Below, piece after piece: positions 51,136-60,236 of a DNA stretch of 64,000 nucleotides. The stretch is from the NCBI RefSeq assembly GCF_020906275.1, contig NZ_CP086727.1, positions 3,403,001 through 3,467,000 on the forward strand. The letters are read 5' to 3'. This DNA comes from Parasphingorhabdus litoris DSM 22379. Lineage in GTDB: Bacteria; Pseudomonadota; Alphaproteobacteria; Sphingomonadales; Sphingomonadaceae. How positions within the stretch are numbered: position 1 is the first letter of the stretch; every line of letters begins with the position of its first letter. The notes below the pieces were generated by a model, which saw only the letters and a list, made by a program, of their open reading frames with translations, made no database searches and was not told where the DNA came from. Position numbers and translations under genes: made by a program.

Positions 51136-53610
51136 CTATTGAAACTTGAACTTTGCCCGCAGACCGATGGAACGCGGTGGCAGAACATTGGTTCGGAAAC
51201 GCCGGACATTGTGCGTCAGGATCATCTGGTTGTTGAGCGGCGTGTTGGAAGCGCTCGATTCCGAGAAGTCGTTGAACAGATTGTTCGCATATGCCGTTAT
51301 GGACCATCTTTCCGCTTGATAGCCAAGGGCAATGTCTGCACGGCCATAGCTAGGCAGCGTAAAACTGCCGCCGCGCCCGCCGATTACGGTTAGTACATTG
51401 CCTTGCCATGCATAGCTGCCGTTAAATATGATGTCCGCACCGTTGTTGAGCGGCAGGCGGTATTCTCCGAAAATTGAATATTGTGTTTTGGGAGAACCAG
51501 GCAATCGGTCTCCATCCTGGCCGGCTTCCAGCGATGTACCAAACCCTGGTGGCTGGATCGTTTGTACCAGTCCAGGGACATCAGCAGTCAGCTTGGCATC
51601 CGTGTAGCTGAAATTTCCGCTCAGCCTGAAATTATCGGTAACACGCCAGCTGCCTGAAAGCTCAAATCCCTTGGATTCTGCCGACACGCCATTGACGGTT
51701 ATACTGGTGCCCGCATTGATCGACGTCGCTGCGATTTGCGGGTCTTTCCAGTCAATGAAGAACAAAGCGCCGTTCAAAATCAAATCGCCGTTGAGCCAGG
51801 TCGTTTTCGCGCCAATTTCGTAGCTGTTCACAGTGTCTGGCTCAAAAAACCTTTCGTTTCCTGGGAAAATGTCATTCGGATCAGGACTGAATTGTTGTCC
51901 CGGCCCGAGCAGACACAGACCTTGTCCACCCGGCATAAACATATCAGGACAAGGTTGTCCGCCATTGGTTTCACCAACACGGAAGCCCTGACTGAAGGTT
52001 GCGTACACTGTATTTCCGTCACCGAATTTGTAAGCCGTGTTGATTTTGAACAACTCGCCGTTACGCGACTGGTTTGGGGTGAGTGTCAGCTGGTTTTCAA
52101 TATCTGACAGTGGATAAGGGTTGAATTCAGGCCCCGCGAAAAGTGGGAAATCCGTGGAGTTGGCTGTATCGAGAGAATAGTCATAATATCGACCGCCCAC
52201 CGTGACCGACCAAGCGTCCGTGATATTATATCCAATTTCACCAAATACAGCGAATTCTTCAAGCCTGGTCCGGTCAGCTTCGAAATATTCGAGATCATTC
52301 AGATCGGGGCGCGCTCCAACCAATGCACCATAACCAGGCGTGAACTCAGATGACAGTGCGTTATACTTGTTCTTGTTGTAAAATGCCCCAACGATCCAGC
52401 TCAACGGGCTATCGCCCTTGGAAACGAGGCGTAATTCCTGATTAAAAACCTCGGTTTCTTCATCTTCGAATGTAAATGCTGTGAATGTGGGGAATGTCTC
52501 GTAGGAATATTCAAGCGAGATCAGCAGATCGGTCTGATCGCGCTGACCATTTTCCTTGACCGTCGCATATCCTGTCGCAGAGGTCAGTTCGGCAAATCCA
52601 AGATCAGCAGTGACTTCCAATGCCAAAAGTTGGGTGTCACGTTCATTTGGTTCTGCAACCCGACCGCCGAACTCATATCGGCCAGAGGGAATGGTAGTAG
52701 TGCGGAAGGAAGAGGTATTGCGCCCACCATATTCGCTCAATTGAAAATAATAGGTGAGAGTAGCATCAATGGCATCTATTGGTTGCCAGCGCGCTGCGAT
52801 CCGTCCACCCAAAATTTCTTCGGTATTCGCGTCTTCAATGGGGTCGAAATTTGCCTCCCTTTCGGCAGCATTGTTGAAATCAGGGTCCGGATTAGAAACC
52901 CCCGGCTCCCGAACAACAAAAGGATAATCGATAAAGCCCTGATCATTCAAATAATCGAACGAACCCCGAATGGCGAAGTTGTCAGAGAATGGTAGATTAA
53001 ATGTAAACCCAACATCGCTGCTAATCCCGTCGCCTTCCTTGTAAGTATAGGCGTCCGCGCGTGCCTCAAATTGAACGCCGGAAAAATCTGGCTTGTTAGG
53101 AATATAGCGAATAGCACCACCCAATGTACCCGCTCCATAAAGCGTGCCTTGTGGCCCCAGCAAAACTTCCACGCGCTGGAGGTCGTTGAGACGCAAATCG
53201 ACAAATAGCGGAATATCGCCAACATAGGTTGCGACGCTGCCGCCGCCATCTTCCTGGCCAAACGCGCTGGCAATTGGATCGGCATTTAGCCCGCGGACGA
53301 CAATACGGTTTCCGTCACGGCCACCCTGATCGGCAACGTTAATACCCGGAACAAAGGCAACAAGTTCGGAAATGTCATCAAATCCCTGTTCCTCGATTTG
53401 GTCGCCACCAACTGCCGCGATATTGATTGGAATATCCTGCACTGATTCCGCGCGCCGTGTAGCGGTTACGATGATGACATTGCTGTCATCTTCTTCGGCG
53501 GACACCTCTTGAGCAAATGCCGGAGCCGCCACTATGGCGGTACCAATTGGCAAGGTTAAAAGACTTGCCGTCATTTTCAAACGACTCTTGAAAGTTGAAA
53601 TATACGCCAT
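51136..53610 (-). CDS. TonB-dependent receptor
   Basis: Outer-membrane receptor of 824 residues. Signal peptide (cut after PAFA, about residue 33), TonB-box-like VIIVTATRRAES, plug domain (VRGLNADPIASAFGQEDGG, VEVLLGPQGTLYGAGTLGGAIRY) and barrel ending in AKFKFQ. ATG 53610 has GGGAG 8 nt upstream; a longer frame to 53652 has no support. The VLLGPQGTLYGAGTLGG plug sequence is that of the large sphingomonad receptor group that takes up organic compounds rather than classical siderophores; no Fur box was seen. It is divergent from a TPR-sulfotransferase gene. Substrate unknown. Confidence 0.92.
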   Translation of the reverse strand: MAYISTFKSRLKMTASLLTLPIGTAIVAAPAFAQEVSAEEDDSNVIIVTATRRAESVQDIPINIAAVGGDQIEEQGFDDISELVAFVPGINVADQGGRDGNRIVVRGLNADPIASAFGQEDGGGSVATYVGDIPLFVDLRLNDLQRVEVLLGPQGTLYGAGTLGGAIRYIPNKPDFSGVQFEARADAYTYKEGDGISSDVGFTFNLPFSDNFAIRGSFDYLNDQGFIDYPFVVREPGVSNPDPDFNNAAEREANFDPIEDANTEEILGGRIAARWQPIDAIDATLTYYFQLSEYGGRNTSSFRTTTIPSGRYEFGGRVAEPNERDTQLLALEVTADLGFAELTSATGYATVKENGQRDQTDLLISLEYSYETFPTFTAFTFEDEETEVFNQELRLVSKGDSPLSWIVGAFYNKNKYNALSSEFTPGYGALVGARPDLNDLEYFEADRTRLEEFAVFGEIGYNITDAWSVTVGGRYYDYSLDTANSTDFPLFAGPEFNPYPLSDIENQLTLTPNQSRNGELFKINTAYKFGDGNTVYATFSQGFRVGETNGGQPCPDMFMPGGQGLCLLGPGQQFSPDPNDIFPGNERFFEPDTVNSYEIGAKTTWLNGDLILNGALFFIDWKDPQIAATSINAGTSITVNGVSAESKGFELSGSWRVTDNFRLSGNFSYTDAKLTADVPGLVQTIQPPGFGTSLEAGQDGDRLPGSPKTQYSIFGEYRLPLNNGADIIFNGSYAWQGNVLTVIGGRGGSFTLPSYGRADIALGYQAERWSITAYANNLFNDFSESSASNTPLNNQMILTHNVRRFRTNVLPPRSIGLRAKFKFQ

Positions 53611-53641
53611 GATGATACTCCCGACCAGATTATGCTTTACA

Positions 53642-53662
53642 GCACGTTGCAAACGAACGTGC
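53642..53662. promoter_or_regulatory. Perfect 7-7-7 inverted repeat upstream of TonB receptor
   Basis: GCACGTT and AACGTGC separated by 7 nt, 31 bp before the receptor start codon. It could be an operator or a hairpin in the mRNA leader. Confidence 0.5.
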
Positions 53663-53804
53663 CCCCAGTTACTGCTTAGTCTATAAGATAACCTAAAAGA
53701 TAGTAGGCAAAATTGGCTATTGAAAGCAGCTAATTCAGCTCAATAATTTCGCTTAATTCGGTACTGGAGCAAAATTTGATTTCTAGGAACAAGTTTGCGG
53801 CAAT

Positions 53805-55391
53805 ATGGGGGCCAGAGCTCAGGATATGAACGATTTAACGCTGGCCACCGGTCTTAAGCTGTTGCGGAATAAGCATTATGAAGATGTTCATGCCCGATCG
53901 ATTGAACTTATCAAAAAAGATGTGAACAATCCGCTACCCTATTTTCTGCTCGGCGTTGTTGCGGAGGAGCATAAAAATTACAGCAAGGCACCGGAGCTGT
54001 TTGCCAAGGCTGCTGAACTGGGTCCCGATGTTGTGCATTTTCAAATTTACCACGCGAGAATTTTATCGACCATAGGGCAACAAAATGCGGCAAAAGCCAG
54101 CGCTGACAAGGCCGCTGCGCTGAACATAGATGATGCCTCGCTGGCCGATACAATTGGTGTCGTATATAGCCGCGCTGGATATCATCAGCTGGCTATTCCG
54201 TTCTTCGAAAAAGCAGTTTCCTTAAAGCAGGATCGTGCCAATTATCACTATAATCTGGCTGCATCGGCGCAGTTTGTTGGTGATTTCGAAACCGCAAAGC
54301 AAGCCTATAGTCGGGCCCTTAAAATGGATGACGGTCATTATCGCGCCTGGTCATCCCTGACTTCGCTGGAAAAACAAAATGCAGAAAATAACCGGCTGCC
54401 CAAATTGAAGGCGCTTTTCAAGCAGGCCGAAGGGGATGCAGAAGGCAGGCTGCAAATCGGACATGCGATTGCCAAGACTCTGGAAGATTTACAGGAATAT
54501 GAAGAGAGCCTCGCCTGGTTGTTGAAAGCCAAAGAGGCCAAGCGCGAACAGTTGCGTTATGATCGCGCAGCGGGTCAAAAGCTGTTTGAGAGTGCCAAGC
54601 AGACTTTCAAAACTGGCACCAACCTCGCGGCAACGTCAGCGGACAATATACCGATTTTCGTCGTCGGCTTGCCGCGAACAGGCACAACGCTTGTCGACAG
54701 GATATTATCGTCCCACCCCATGGTCGTTTCGGGTGGCGAGCTCAATATTTTTGCGGAACTGATCAAGGCGGCGGTGAACACACCTTCCAACATGGTTATG
54801 GATGCCGAGACATTTCAATTGGCGGCGTCATCAGATCTATCCGGAATTGGCGAAGCCTATATCCAAAATACCCAGGAACGTGCAAATGGATCACGGTATA
54901 TGGTCGACAAGATGCCGCTGAATTTCTTTTATGCCGGCCTAATATCCAGAGCATTACCCAATGCCCGGATAATATCCCTCCGGCGCGGTGCGATGGATAG
55001 TTGCCTTTCCAATTTCCGTCAGCTTTTCTCGACCCGCTATTCCTATTATAATTATACGTTTGATCTCGAAGATACGGCGATATTCTATCGGTTATATGAC
55101 GATCTGATGTCCCATTGGCGCAGCGTTTTGCCACCAGAACGGTTCTTGGAAATCCGCTACGAGGATATTGTTTACGATCAAGAAAATCAGACGCGCAAAT
55201 TGCTCAAATTTTGCGAATTAAAATGGGACGAAGCCTGTATGCGCTTTCATGAAAATACCGCGCCTGTGTCAACCGCCAGCTCCGTTCAAGTGCGACAACC
55301 ACTCTATTCGGGGTCGATCGGTCGCTGGAAAAGATATGGAGACAAGTTGGACATATTGAAAAATGCGCTTGGTGATCTCGTTCAGGATTAG
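53805..55391 (+). CDS. TPR-repeat sulfotransferase-family protein
   Basis: 528 residues. The first ~260 form tandem TPRs (YFLLGVVAEEHKNYSKAPELFAKAAELGP, then DTIGVVYSRAGYHQLAIPFFEKAVSL and YHYNLAASAQFVGDFETAKQAYSRAL). The rest is a sulfotransferase domain with the 5'-phosphosulfate loop FVVGLPRTGTTLVDRIL and the 3'-phosphate region IISLRRGAMDSCLSNFR. Such fusions are widespread in sphingomonads near TonB receptors; their acceptors are mostly unknown. Start at ATG 53805 or 53826, neither with a well-spaced ribosome site. The stop overlaps the convergent DUF917 stop by 4 bp. Confidence 0.88.
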   Translation: MGARAQDMNDLTLATGLKLLRNKHYEDVHARSIELIKKDVNNPLPYFLLGVVAEEHKNYSKAPELFAKAAELGPDVVHFQIYHARILSTIGQQNAAKASADKAAALNIDDASLADTIGVVYSRAGYHQLAIPFFEKAVSLKQDRANYHYNLAASAQFVGDFETAKQAYSRALKMDDGHYRAWSSLTSLEKQNAENNRLPKLKALFKQAEGDAEGRLQIGHAIAKTLEDLQEYEESLAWLLKAKEAKREQLRYDRAAGQKLFESAKQTFKTGTNLAATSADNIPIFVVGLPRTGTTLVDRILSSHPMVVSGGELNIFAELIKAAVNTPSNMVMDAETFQLAASSDLSGIGEAYIQNTQERANGSRYMVDKMPLNFFYAGLISRALPNARIISLRRGAMDSCLSNFRQLFSTRYSYYNYTFDLEDTAIFYRLYDDLMSHWRSVLPPERFLEIRYEDIVYDQENQTRKLLKFCELKWDEACMRFHENTAPVSTASSVQVRQPLYSGSIGRWKRYGDKLDILKNALGDLVQD

Positions 55392-56476
55392 AGCTTTTCC
55401 AAAGGCACATAGTCGATATCAAATCCGAAACAGCGCGGCGCGACCACTTTGAGTGCGGCCTCTGACCGGTAAAATTCCGGGCAACCGGTTGCAAAGACAG
55501 AAACACGCTGACCATAGCGCAATCGCTCGGCATTAATCGGCGTGCCGGTCTCATAGTCGACAATGGTTATGAGGTCCGGAACGCTCGCAGCCACCTTGTC
55601 GCCCAGTTTCGCCATCAAATATTCGTTTTTGATACTAACGGTCAGATTGTCACCCTTGCCGTCAAAGGCTTCGATTGTTGCCTCGCCGATATCATATCCG
55701 CCGATAATCCGGGTAGCTTTGTCGATCACTTTGCCGCTATGGATCAAGCGGCACTCGCCATAAATCGAGTCTGCAAAAATCTTCTGCAAAGGTTCCAGAA
55801 GACTATCGGCCTGCCCGCGATTTTCCCGCAATGTCCGACCCAGGCCAACAGAAAAGCTAAGGGTTTCGGGAATTATGGACCGTTTTAGCTCTTCTCCCGT
55901 CATCGGATGCTCGGCAGCTGTAATCATGCCGCCGGCTGCCATGGAGTAGCTGCGGATATGTCGCTCGTAGATAGCAGTGGTGGAAACTTCGAATATGGCC
56001 GTATTCCCGGCATAGTCGAATGCTACGGCGGGTGTTGGCCTGATCCCGGCTATCGGATAGGACATCATTTGCGCCTCAGGCAGCGCCCGTCCCATTCCAT
56101 CACCGTCAATGACAGGTATCCCTTTGCCAGTTGCTGCAACCAACGGGATCAACGAGTTCCCGCCTCCAATTTCAAAGGAAGCAACAGCGTCAACCTTTCG
56201 TCCGACATGCTTCTCAAATGCCTCGAGCGTGCGCGCGGCATCGTCAATTGACGGTAATAATTCCAAGCTGACAGTTGGTGCACCAACGCTGCCTATTGTT
56301 ACGACATAAGCGTCATTGTCGAGTTTGTCCGGTTTGATTACCGATACGGGGCCATATTGCTTTATCGCCTCATGTGCGATGAGCTTGGGCACATGCGGAT
56401 CTCCGCCGCCGCCCGTGGCCAGGAATACAGATCCGAGCGCCAAATCATTAAGATGCTCCAGGTCGATGAACTTCAT
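55388..56476 (-). CDS. DUF917-family protein (thiohydantoin desulfurase-like)
   Basis: 362 residues. FLATGGGGDPHVPKLIA near the start, EIGGGNSLIPLVAATGKGIPVIDGDGMGRALPEAQM and the C-terminal DLITIVDYETGTPINAERLRYGQRVSV are characteristic of DUF917 (S-methyl-thiohydantoin desulfurase-like). GGAGG lies 7 nt before ATG 56476, and the start overlaps the preceding hydantoinase gene by ATGA. DUF917 genes typically travel with hydantoinase-type genes and transporters for cyclic amides or modified pyrimidines, as here. Reaction unproven. Confidence 0.85.
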   Translation of the reverse strand: MKFIDLEHLNDLALGSVFLATGGGGDPHVPKLIAHEAIKQYGPVSVIKPDKLDNDAYVVTIGSVGAPTVSLELLPSIDDAARTLEAFEKHVGRKVDAVASFEIGGGNSLIPLVAATGKGIPVIDGDGMGRALPEAQMMSYPIAGIRPTPAVAFDYAGNTAIFEVSTTAIYERHIRSYSMAAGGMITAAEHPMTGEELKRSIIPETLSFSVGLGRTLRENRGQADSLLEPLQKIFADSIYGECRLIHSGKVIDKATRIIGGYDIGEATIEAFDGKGDNLTVSIKNEYLMAKLGDKVAASVPDLITIVDYETGTPINAERLRYGQRVSVFATGCPEFYRSEAALKVVAPRCFGFDIDYVPLEKL

Positions 56477-58023
56477 GATGATCCTCCAGTGGCAAGATCA
56501 CCGATAACTTTCACCCGAATCCGCGTGGCGCCTTCATCCATATAGGGGACAGCCGTTTCCTCTATATCGACGGCTTTTATCGATGAACTTTCGGCACCGG
56601 CCTCAACCGCACGCCCTTTGGCTTCGTCGGTCACTTTCTTGATTGCCTCCTCACGCGGCGTTTCGCGATATGACATCAAGCGTTCGGCTTCACCGCCAAT
56701 TTGCGCAATTGCGGCTCCGATGGCATTGGCAACCCCGGAATTTTCCGGACGATGGAGCTGCGATGCAGCCCTTAGTCCACCGGTCACCAATATCGCTCCG
56801 CCGCCGACCAGAATGACGGGCATTTCCTTGCCGCCGGGTTTCATCATTTCGATGCTTTGATCGAGTTTTTCGTGCATCGTAAAACCGGCCTGCTCGACAG
56901 TGGTTTTTGGAATATGGGCAACCTTGGAAGCATCGCCAATATCAGCGGCACCGCTTGCCACGAGGATATCGGTTGTGGTCAATGTCTCACCGCCGAAAAC
57001 CAACCCCTCGGTCACCAGATTATGGCCGACCGATTGCGGCCCGATGGTTCGGCCTTCGTCGAGAACGAGGCTGCCGCCGCCAAGACCAATTGCCAATATG
57101 TCCGGCATGCGGAAATTTGTGCGCACACCGCCAATCTCGATGACGACATTGGACTCGCGCGGGAAACCGCCTTGCAATACACCAATATCCGATGTCGTCC
57201 CACCAATATCAACGACAATGGCTTCTTGCAGCCCGGTTAGCTTATGGGCACCGCGTAGCGAGTTAGTCGGTCCGGAAGCAAAAGTCAGCGCGGGATAAGC
57301 CCGCACGAAATCTGCGCTCATCAAAGTGCCATCATTCTGGCTGATATAAGTAGGGCTATGCAGTCCGCGATTGGCAAGTGCGTCAAGAAAGGAGCTGACG
57401 ACCTTGTCCGCAAAGGGGAGCAAAGTTGTATTCATAATGGCCGCATTCTCGCGCTCCATCAGGCCGAGCCTTCCGAAGCTATGCGACACCGTGATCCGCG
57501 CATCGGGAATGGCAGCGCGGATTTTCGCGGCGACAATTTTCTCTGGCTCGGCATTCATTGGCGAGAAGGCCGAGGCGATGGCGATATTCTTGATACTCTT
57601 TTTCAAAAGATCTTTGATCAACGATGCAATTTCGTCATCCCGAATGTCTGCAACCGGGAAACCGTCGTAAAGATATCCGCCATGCAGCGTGTAGATATGA
57701 CCGCCCATTGCTTCTGCAATATCGGCAGGCCAGTCGACCATCGGCGGCATTCCGCGCCCAGAAGGCAGGGAAATGCGAACCGCAGCGACAGGCGACAATT
57801 CGCGCCGCTGCACGATCGCATTGGTGAATTGCGTCGTGCCGATCATCACGGTTTGGATCATATCCTGCGATACGGCACCATCTTTCAGCAAGCTGTCCAA
57901 GGCGTCCGTGATGCCGCCAACAACATCCGCAGATGTCAGGGCCTTGGTGGCCGCTATGACATGATCGCCATCTAATATCACAGCATCCGTATGTGTGCCG
58001 CCCACATCAATACCAATTCTCAT
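56473..58023 (-). CDS. HyuA-like hydantoinase/oxoprolinase subunit
   Basis: 516 residues from ATG 58023. It has the actin-like ATPase fold of the hydantoinase A/oxoprolinase family: IGIDVGGTHTDAVIL (phosphate 1), MIGTTQFTNAIVQR, SHSFGRLGLMERENAAIMNTTLLPF, VVDIGGTTSDIGVLQGGFP (phosphate 2), AIGLGGGSLV. It is shorter than full-length HyuA (about 700), a form often seen with DUF917. No HyuB follows. The frame continues upstream to 58167 inside the permease gene, but the ATGA overlap with the permease stop marks the true start. ATP-dependent opening of a cyclic amide ring is inferred. Confidence 0.87.
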   Translation of the reverse strand: MRIGIDVGGTHTDAVILDGDHVIAATKALTSADVVGGITDALDSLLKDGAVSQDMIQTVMIGTTQFTNAIVQRRELSPVAAVRISLPSGRGMPPMVDWPADIAEAMGGHIYTLHGGYLYDGFPVADIRDDEIASLIKDLLKKSIKNIAIASAFSPMNAEPEKIVAAKIRAAIPDARITVSHSFGRLGLMERENAAIMNTTLLPFADKVVSSFLDALANRGLHSPTYISQNDGTLMSADFVRAYPALTFASGPTNSLRGAHKLTGLQEAIVVDIGGTTSDIGVLQGGFPRESNVVIEIGGVRTNFRMPDILAIGLGGGSLVLDEGRTIGPQSVGHNLVTEGLVFGGETLTTTDILVASGAADIGDASKVAHIPKTTVEQAGFTMHEKLDQSIEMMKPGGKEMPVILVGGGAILVTGGLRAASQLHRPENSGVANAIGAAIAQIGGEAERLMSYRETPREEAIKKVTDEAKGRAVEAGAESSSIKAVDIEETAVPYMDEGATRIRVKVIGDLATGGSS

Positions 58024-59297
58024 GACGCCTGTACCTCGCGATTGCGCCAAGCCAGCCCGGTATAGACAAGTCCAGCCAAGATCACGGCGTCCATGGCGGC
58101 AATACCCGTTAGCGTTGGGAGCAGTTCTTCTGATGCCAGTACCGCAAAAGCCGCACCTATCGCCCACGCGATCAATCCCGGAGTGTTAACGGAACCATTT
58201 TGATCCAATGTGCTTAGACTATAGGCTTTGGGCCGAATGAGCATCCAGTCAATTATGATGACACCCGCCACCGGAATGAAGATAACCGAGAGATAGAATA
58301 AAAATGTCACGAAGCTATCAAGAATATTCAGAAGCGCGGTGATGACACCTACTGCCCCCAATCCAACCGCAAGCCAGCTGCTGTTTGATTTCGGGAATGT
58401 CGCCTTGACACTCAATATTGTGCTGTAAAGATTCAGCGAGTTCAGCACCCAGCTTCCGGCGATGACAATTGCAAATGCCCCGAGCCCCAAATTCAAATCA
58501 ATCATAATATCGAGAATATCGGTTTTCCCCGAAACAGAGCCGGCCAGGCTAGCGGCACCCATTACGATCAGCTGTACAATCATATAGGCGATGATGGCGG
58601 TGTAGACGGCTCCGCTCCAGTGACGCACGAAACGCGTGATGTCCGGCAATATGATGGCACCAATTATGATCGCACCGACGATAGCGGAAATGCCGTCACC
58701 GATCGTCAATGTCGGCGTCTTATCTATTGCCAAAATCTGGCCAAAAGTCTGTGCATCCAATGCGGATTGAGCGAGCAGGAAGGTAACAAAAGCCAAGATG
58801 GGCACCATCAGGGTCGCCAGTAAATTGATTGCTTTGAAACCAACCAATGTCGTCAGTGTCATGCAAATGCTGGCAAATATTGCCAGACCCACAGTGGATA
58901 GGTTTGTCCCCCAAACTTCCAATGCCAGACGTGAAACTGCGCCAGCGAACAAGTTGATATTTATTCCAAACCAGCCGAGCAGAGAGATGGCAAAGGCGAT
59001 ATTGACCAGGCTTGCCCCGACATCTCCAAAGGCGACGCGCACGAGAAGGTAGGAACTCATTCGGCTGTTCGCGCCAATCGCCCCCATGATTGCACCGATA
59101 ATCAGGATGATGGCTGAGCCTGCTAGCAATGCCCAGAGAGCATCAATTGCTGACAGGCCCTGAGAGACCTCCAGTCCGGTGATGAAGGTGGGAAGCGAGA
59201 AAGAAACCATTGCCGCAACCGCAGCCACACGTGGCCAGGGGACCAGCTGGTCGTCAGTGATCGCTGCCGCTGAAAACTCGTTTGTCTCTCCCGACAT
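58020..59297 (-). CDS. NCS1-family permease (cytosine/purine/hydantoin type)
   Basis: 425 residues with about 12 membrane helices. Signature segments: VAAMVSFSLPTFITGLEVSQGLSAIDAL, SSYLLVRVAFGDVGASLVNIAFAISLLGWFGININLF and, further on, DITRFVRHWSGAVYT. It resembles CodB-like NCS1 carriers for nucleobases and hydantoins. ATG 59297 sits just after GGGGGG; the open frame extends 48 codons further without support. First gene of the permease-HyuA-DUF917 operon, so it probably imports the ring compound these enzymes degrade. Confidence 0.87.
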   Translation of the reverse strand: MSGETNEFSAAAITDDQLVPWPRVAAVAAMVSFSLPTFITGLEVSQGLSAIDALWALLAGSAIILIIGAIMGAIGANSRMSSYLLVRVAFGDVGASLVNIAFAISLLGWFGININLFAGAVSRLALEVWGTNLSTVGLAIFASICMTLTTLVGFKAINLLATLMVPILAFVTFLLAQSALDAQTFGQILAIDKTPTLTIGDGISAIVGAIIIGAIILPDITRFVRHWSGAVYTAIIAYMIVQLIVMGAASLAGSVSGKTDILDIMIDLNLGLGAFAIVIAGSWVLNSLNLYSTILSVKATFPKSNSSWLAVGLGAVGVITALLNILDSFVTFLFYLSVIFIPVAGVIIIDWMLIRPKAYSLSTLDQNGSVNTPGLIAWAIGAAFAVLASEELLPTLTGIAAMDAVILAGLVYTGLAWRNREVQAS

Positions 59298-59435
59298 ATT
59301 CCCCCCAAATTTTGCCGCGAACATGAATCGGTTCTTTAGCAATATCAGCAGGAGCCTAGTCCAACAGGCTCCAAATATGATTTTGAAGATGCGTCCTGGT
59401 TCAAACCAAAATTTTGTAGTTAGCCAAAATAGAAA

Positions 59436-59455
59436 TGCCAATTATAGGATTGGCA
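59436..59455. promoter_or_regulatory. Inverted repeat before Lrp/AsnC gene
   Basis: TGCCAAT and ATTGGCA separated by 6 nt, ending 19 bp before the regulator start, in the divergent region with the permease. A candidate self-operator. Confidence 0.5.
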
Positions 59456-59474
59456 AACAGGACAAAAAAGAAAA

Positions 59475-59975
59475 ATGAAAAAACGCGCCATCAAGCTGGA
59501 CAAGATCAACCGCAAAATATTGTCGATCACCCATTTAGACTCGGATATATCAAATCAGGATCTTGCAGAGCAGGTCGGCCTTTCAAACAGTGCCTGTTTC
59601 CAGCGCATGAAGGCGCTGAAGGAAGCCGGATATTTCGTCAGCTTTCACACCGACTTGGATCTCGACCGGATGGTCAAACATGTGCTCGCCTATGTTGAAT
59701 TCACGCTGGAGAATAACAGTCCGCAATCGCGCAAAGCTTTTGAAGCGGTCATCGAAGACATTCCGGAGTTCATGGATTGTCTAAGAGTGACTGGCGGCGT
59801 TGACTATATCTCGTTTACATGCTGCTCGAACACACAGGCTCTAAATGCCCTGGTTGACAGGGTCAGTGGAGACGAAACACTGGGCGTCAAAACAGTAAAA
59901 ACACGGATCATATTGGAGCGGGCAAAATGGTATCTCGGCTATCCGCTCGCCAATCTGGAATGGCTGGATGATTGA
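59475..59975 (+). CDS. Lrp/AsnC-family transcriptional regulator
   Basis: 166 residues: an N-terminal helix-turn-helix (LDKINRKILSITHLDSDISNQDLAEQVGLSNSACFQRMKALKEAG) and a C-terminal RAM-type ligand domain (DCLRVTGGVDYISFTCCSN, ALNALVDRVSGDETLGVKTVKTRIIL). Divergently transcribed from the permease-HyuA-DUF917 operon, so it probably controls it in response to an amino acid or the degraded compound. The ATG at 59475 has an A-rich leader with AAGAAAA. Confidence 0.9.
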   Translation: MKKRAIKLDKINRKILSITHLDSDISNQDLAEQVGLSNSACFQRMKALKEAGYFVSFHTDLDLDRMVKHVLAYVEFTLENNSPQSRKAFEAVIEDIPEFMDCLRVTGGVDYISFTCCSNTQALNALVDRVSGDETLGVKTVKTRIILERAKWYLGYPLANLEWLDD

Positions 59976-60094
59976 TTTGGACTACTAACCGGTTAGCGTT
60001 TGTCCAACATCCAACACTGCACTTAGTTTGATTCGCTGAGACAAGGTCAATCGTCACGCAACCCAATTCATAAACGGTTTTCTAGCTTGGCGGT

Positions 60095-60236
60095 AATTTT
60101 CTAGTGTCCGCTTTTGCTCCAAAACAGGGCCACAGCCAGACAGTCCGCAAACGGCCCATAAGCAGCTTGTCTGCAACGCGCCCCAGTTTAGGACGTTTGG
60201 GTGGTGTCCGTTATATCCCGAAAGCGGACGTTAAAA
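60095..60236 (+). repeat. Dispersed intergenic hairpin repeat, copy C
   Basis: The longest and clearest copy: TGTCCGCTTTTG at the start, CAGACAGTCCGCAAACGGCCCATAAGCAGC-type middle, GCGCCCCAGTTT, GGACGTTTGGG and a hairpin (GTCCG at 60206-60210, CGGAC at 60225-60229). It fills the gap between the Lrp gene and the end of the GST gene; a 65-codon frame in it is not considered real. Confidence 0.7.

Noticed and set aside
50957..51307. 116-codon minus frame overlapping the TonB receptor 3' end
   Set aside because: Built from dispersed repeat copy B and out-of-frame receptor sequence.
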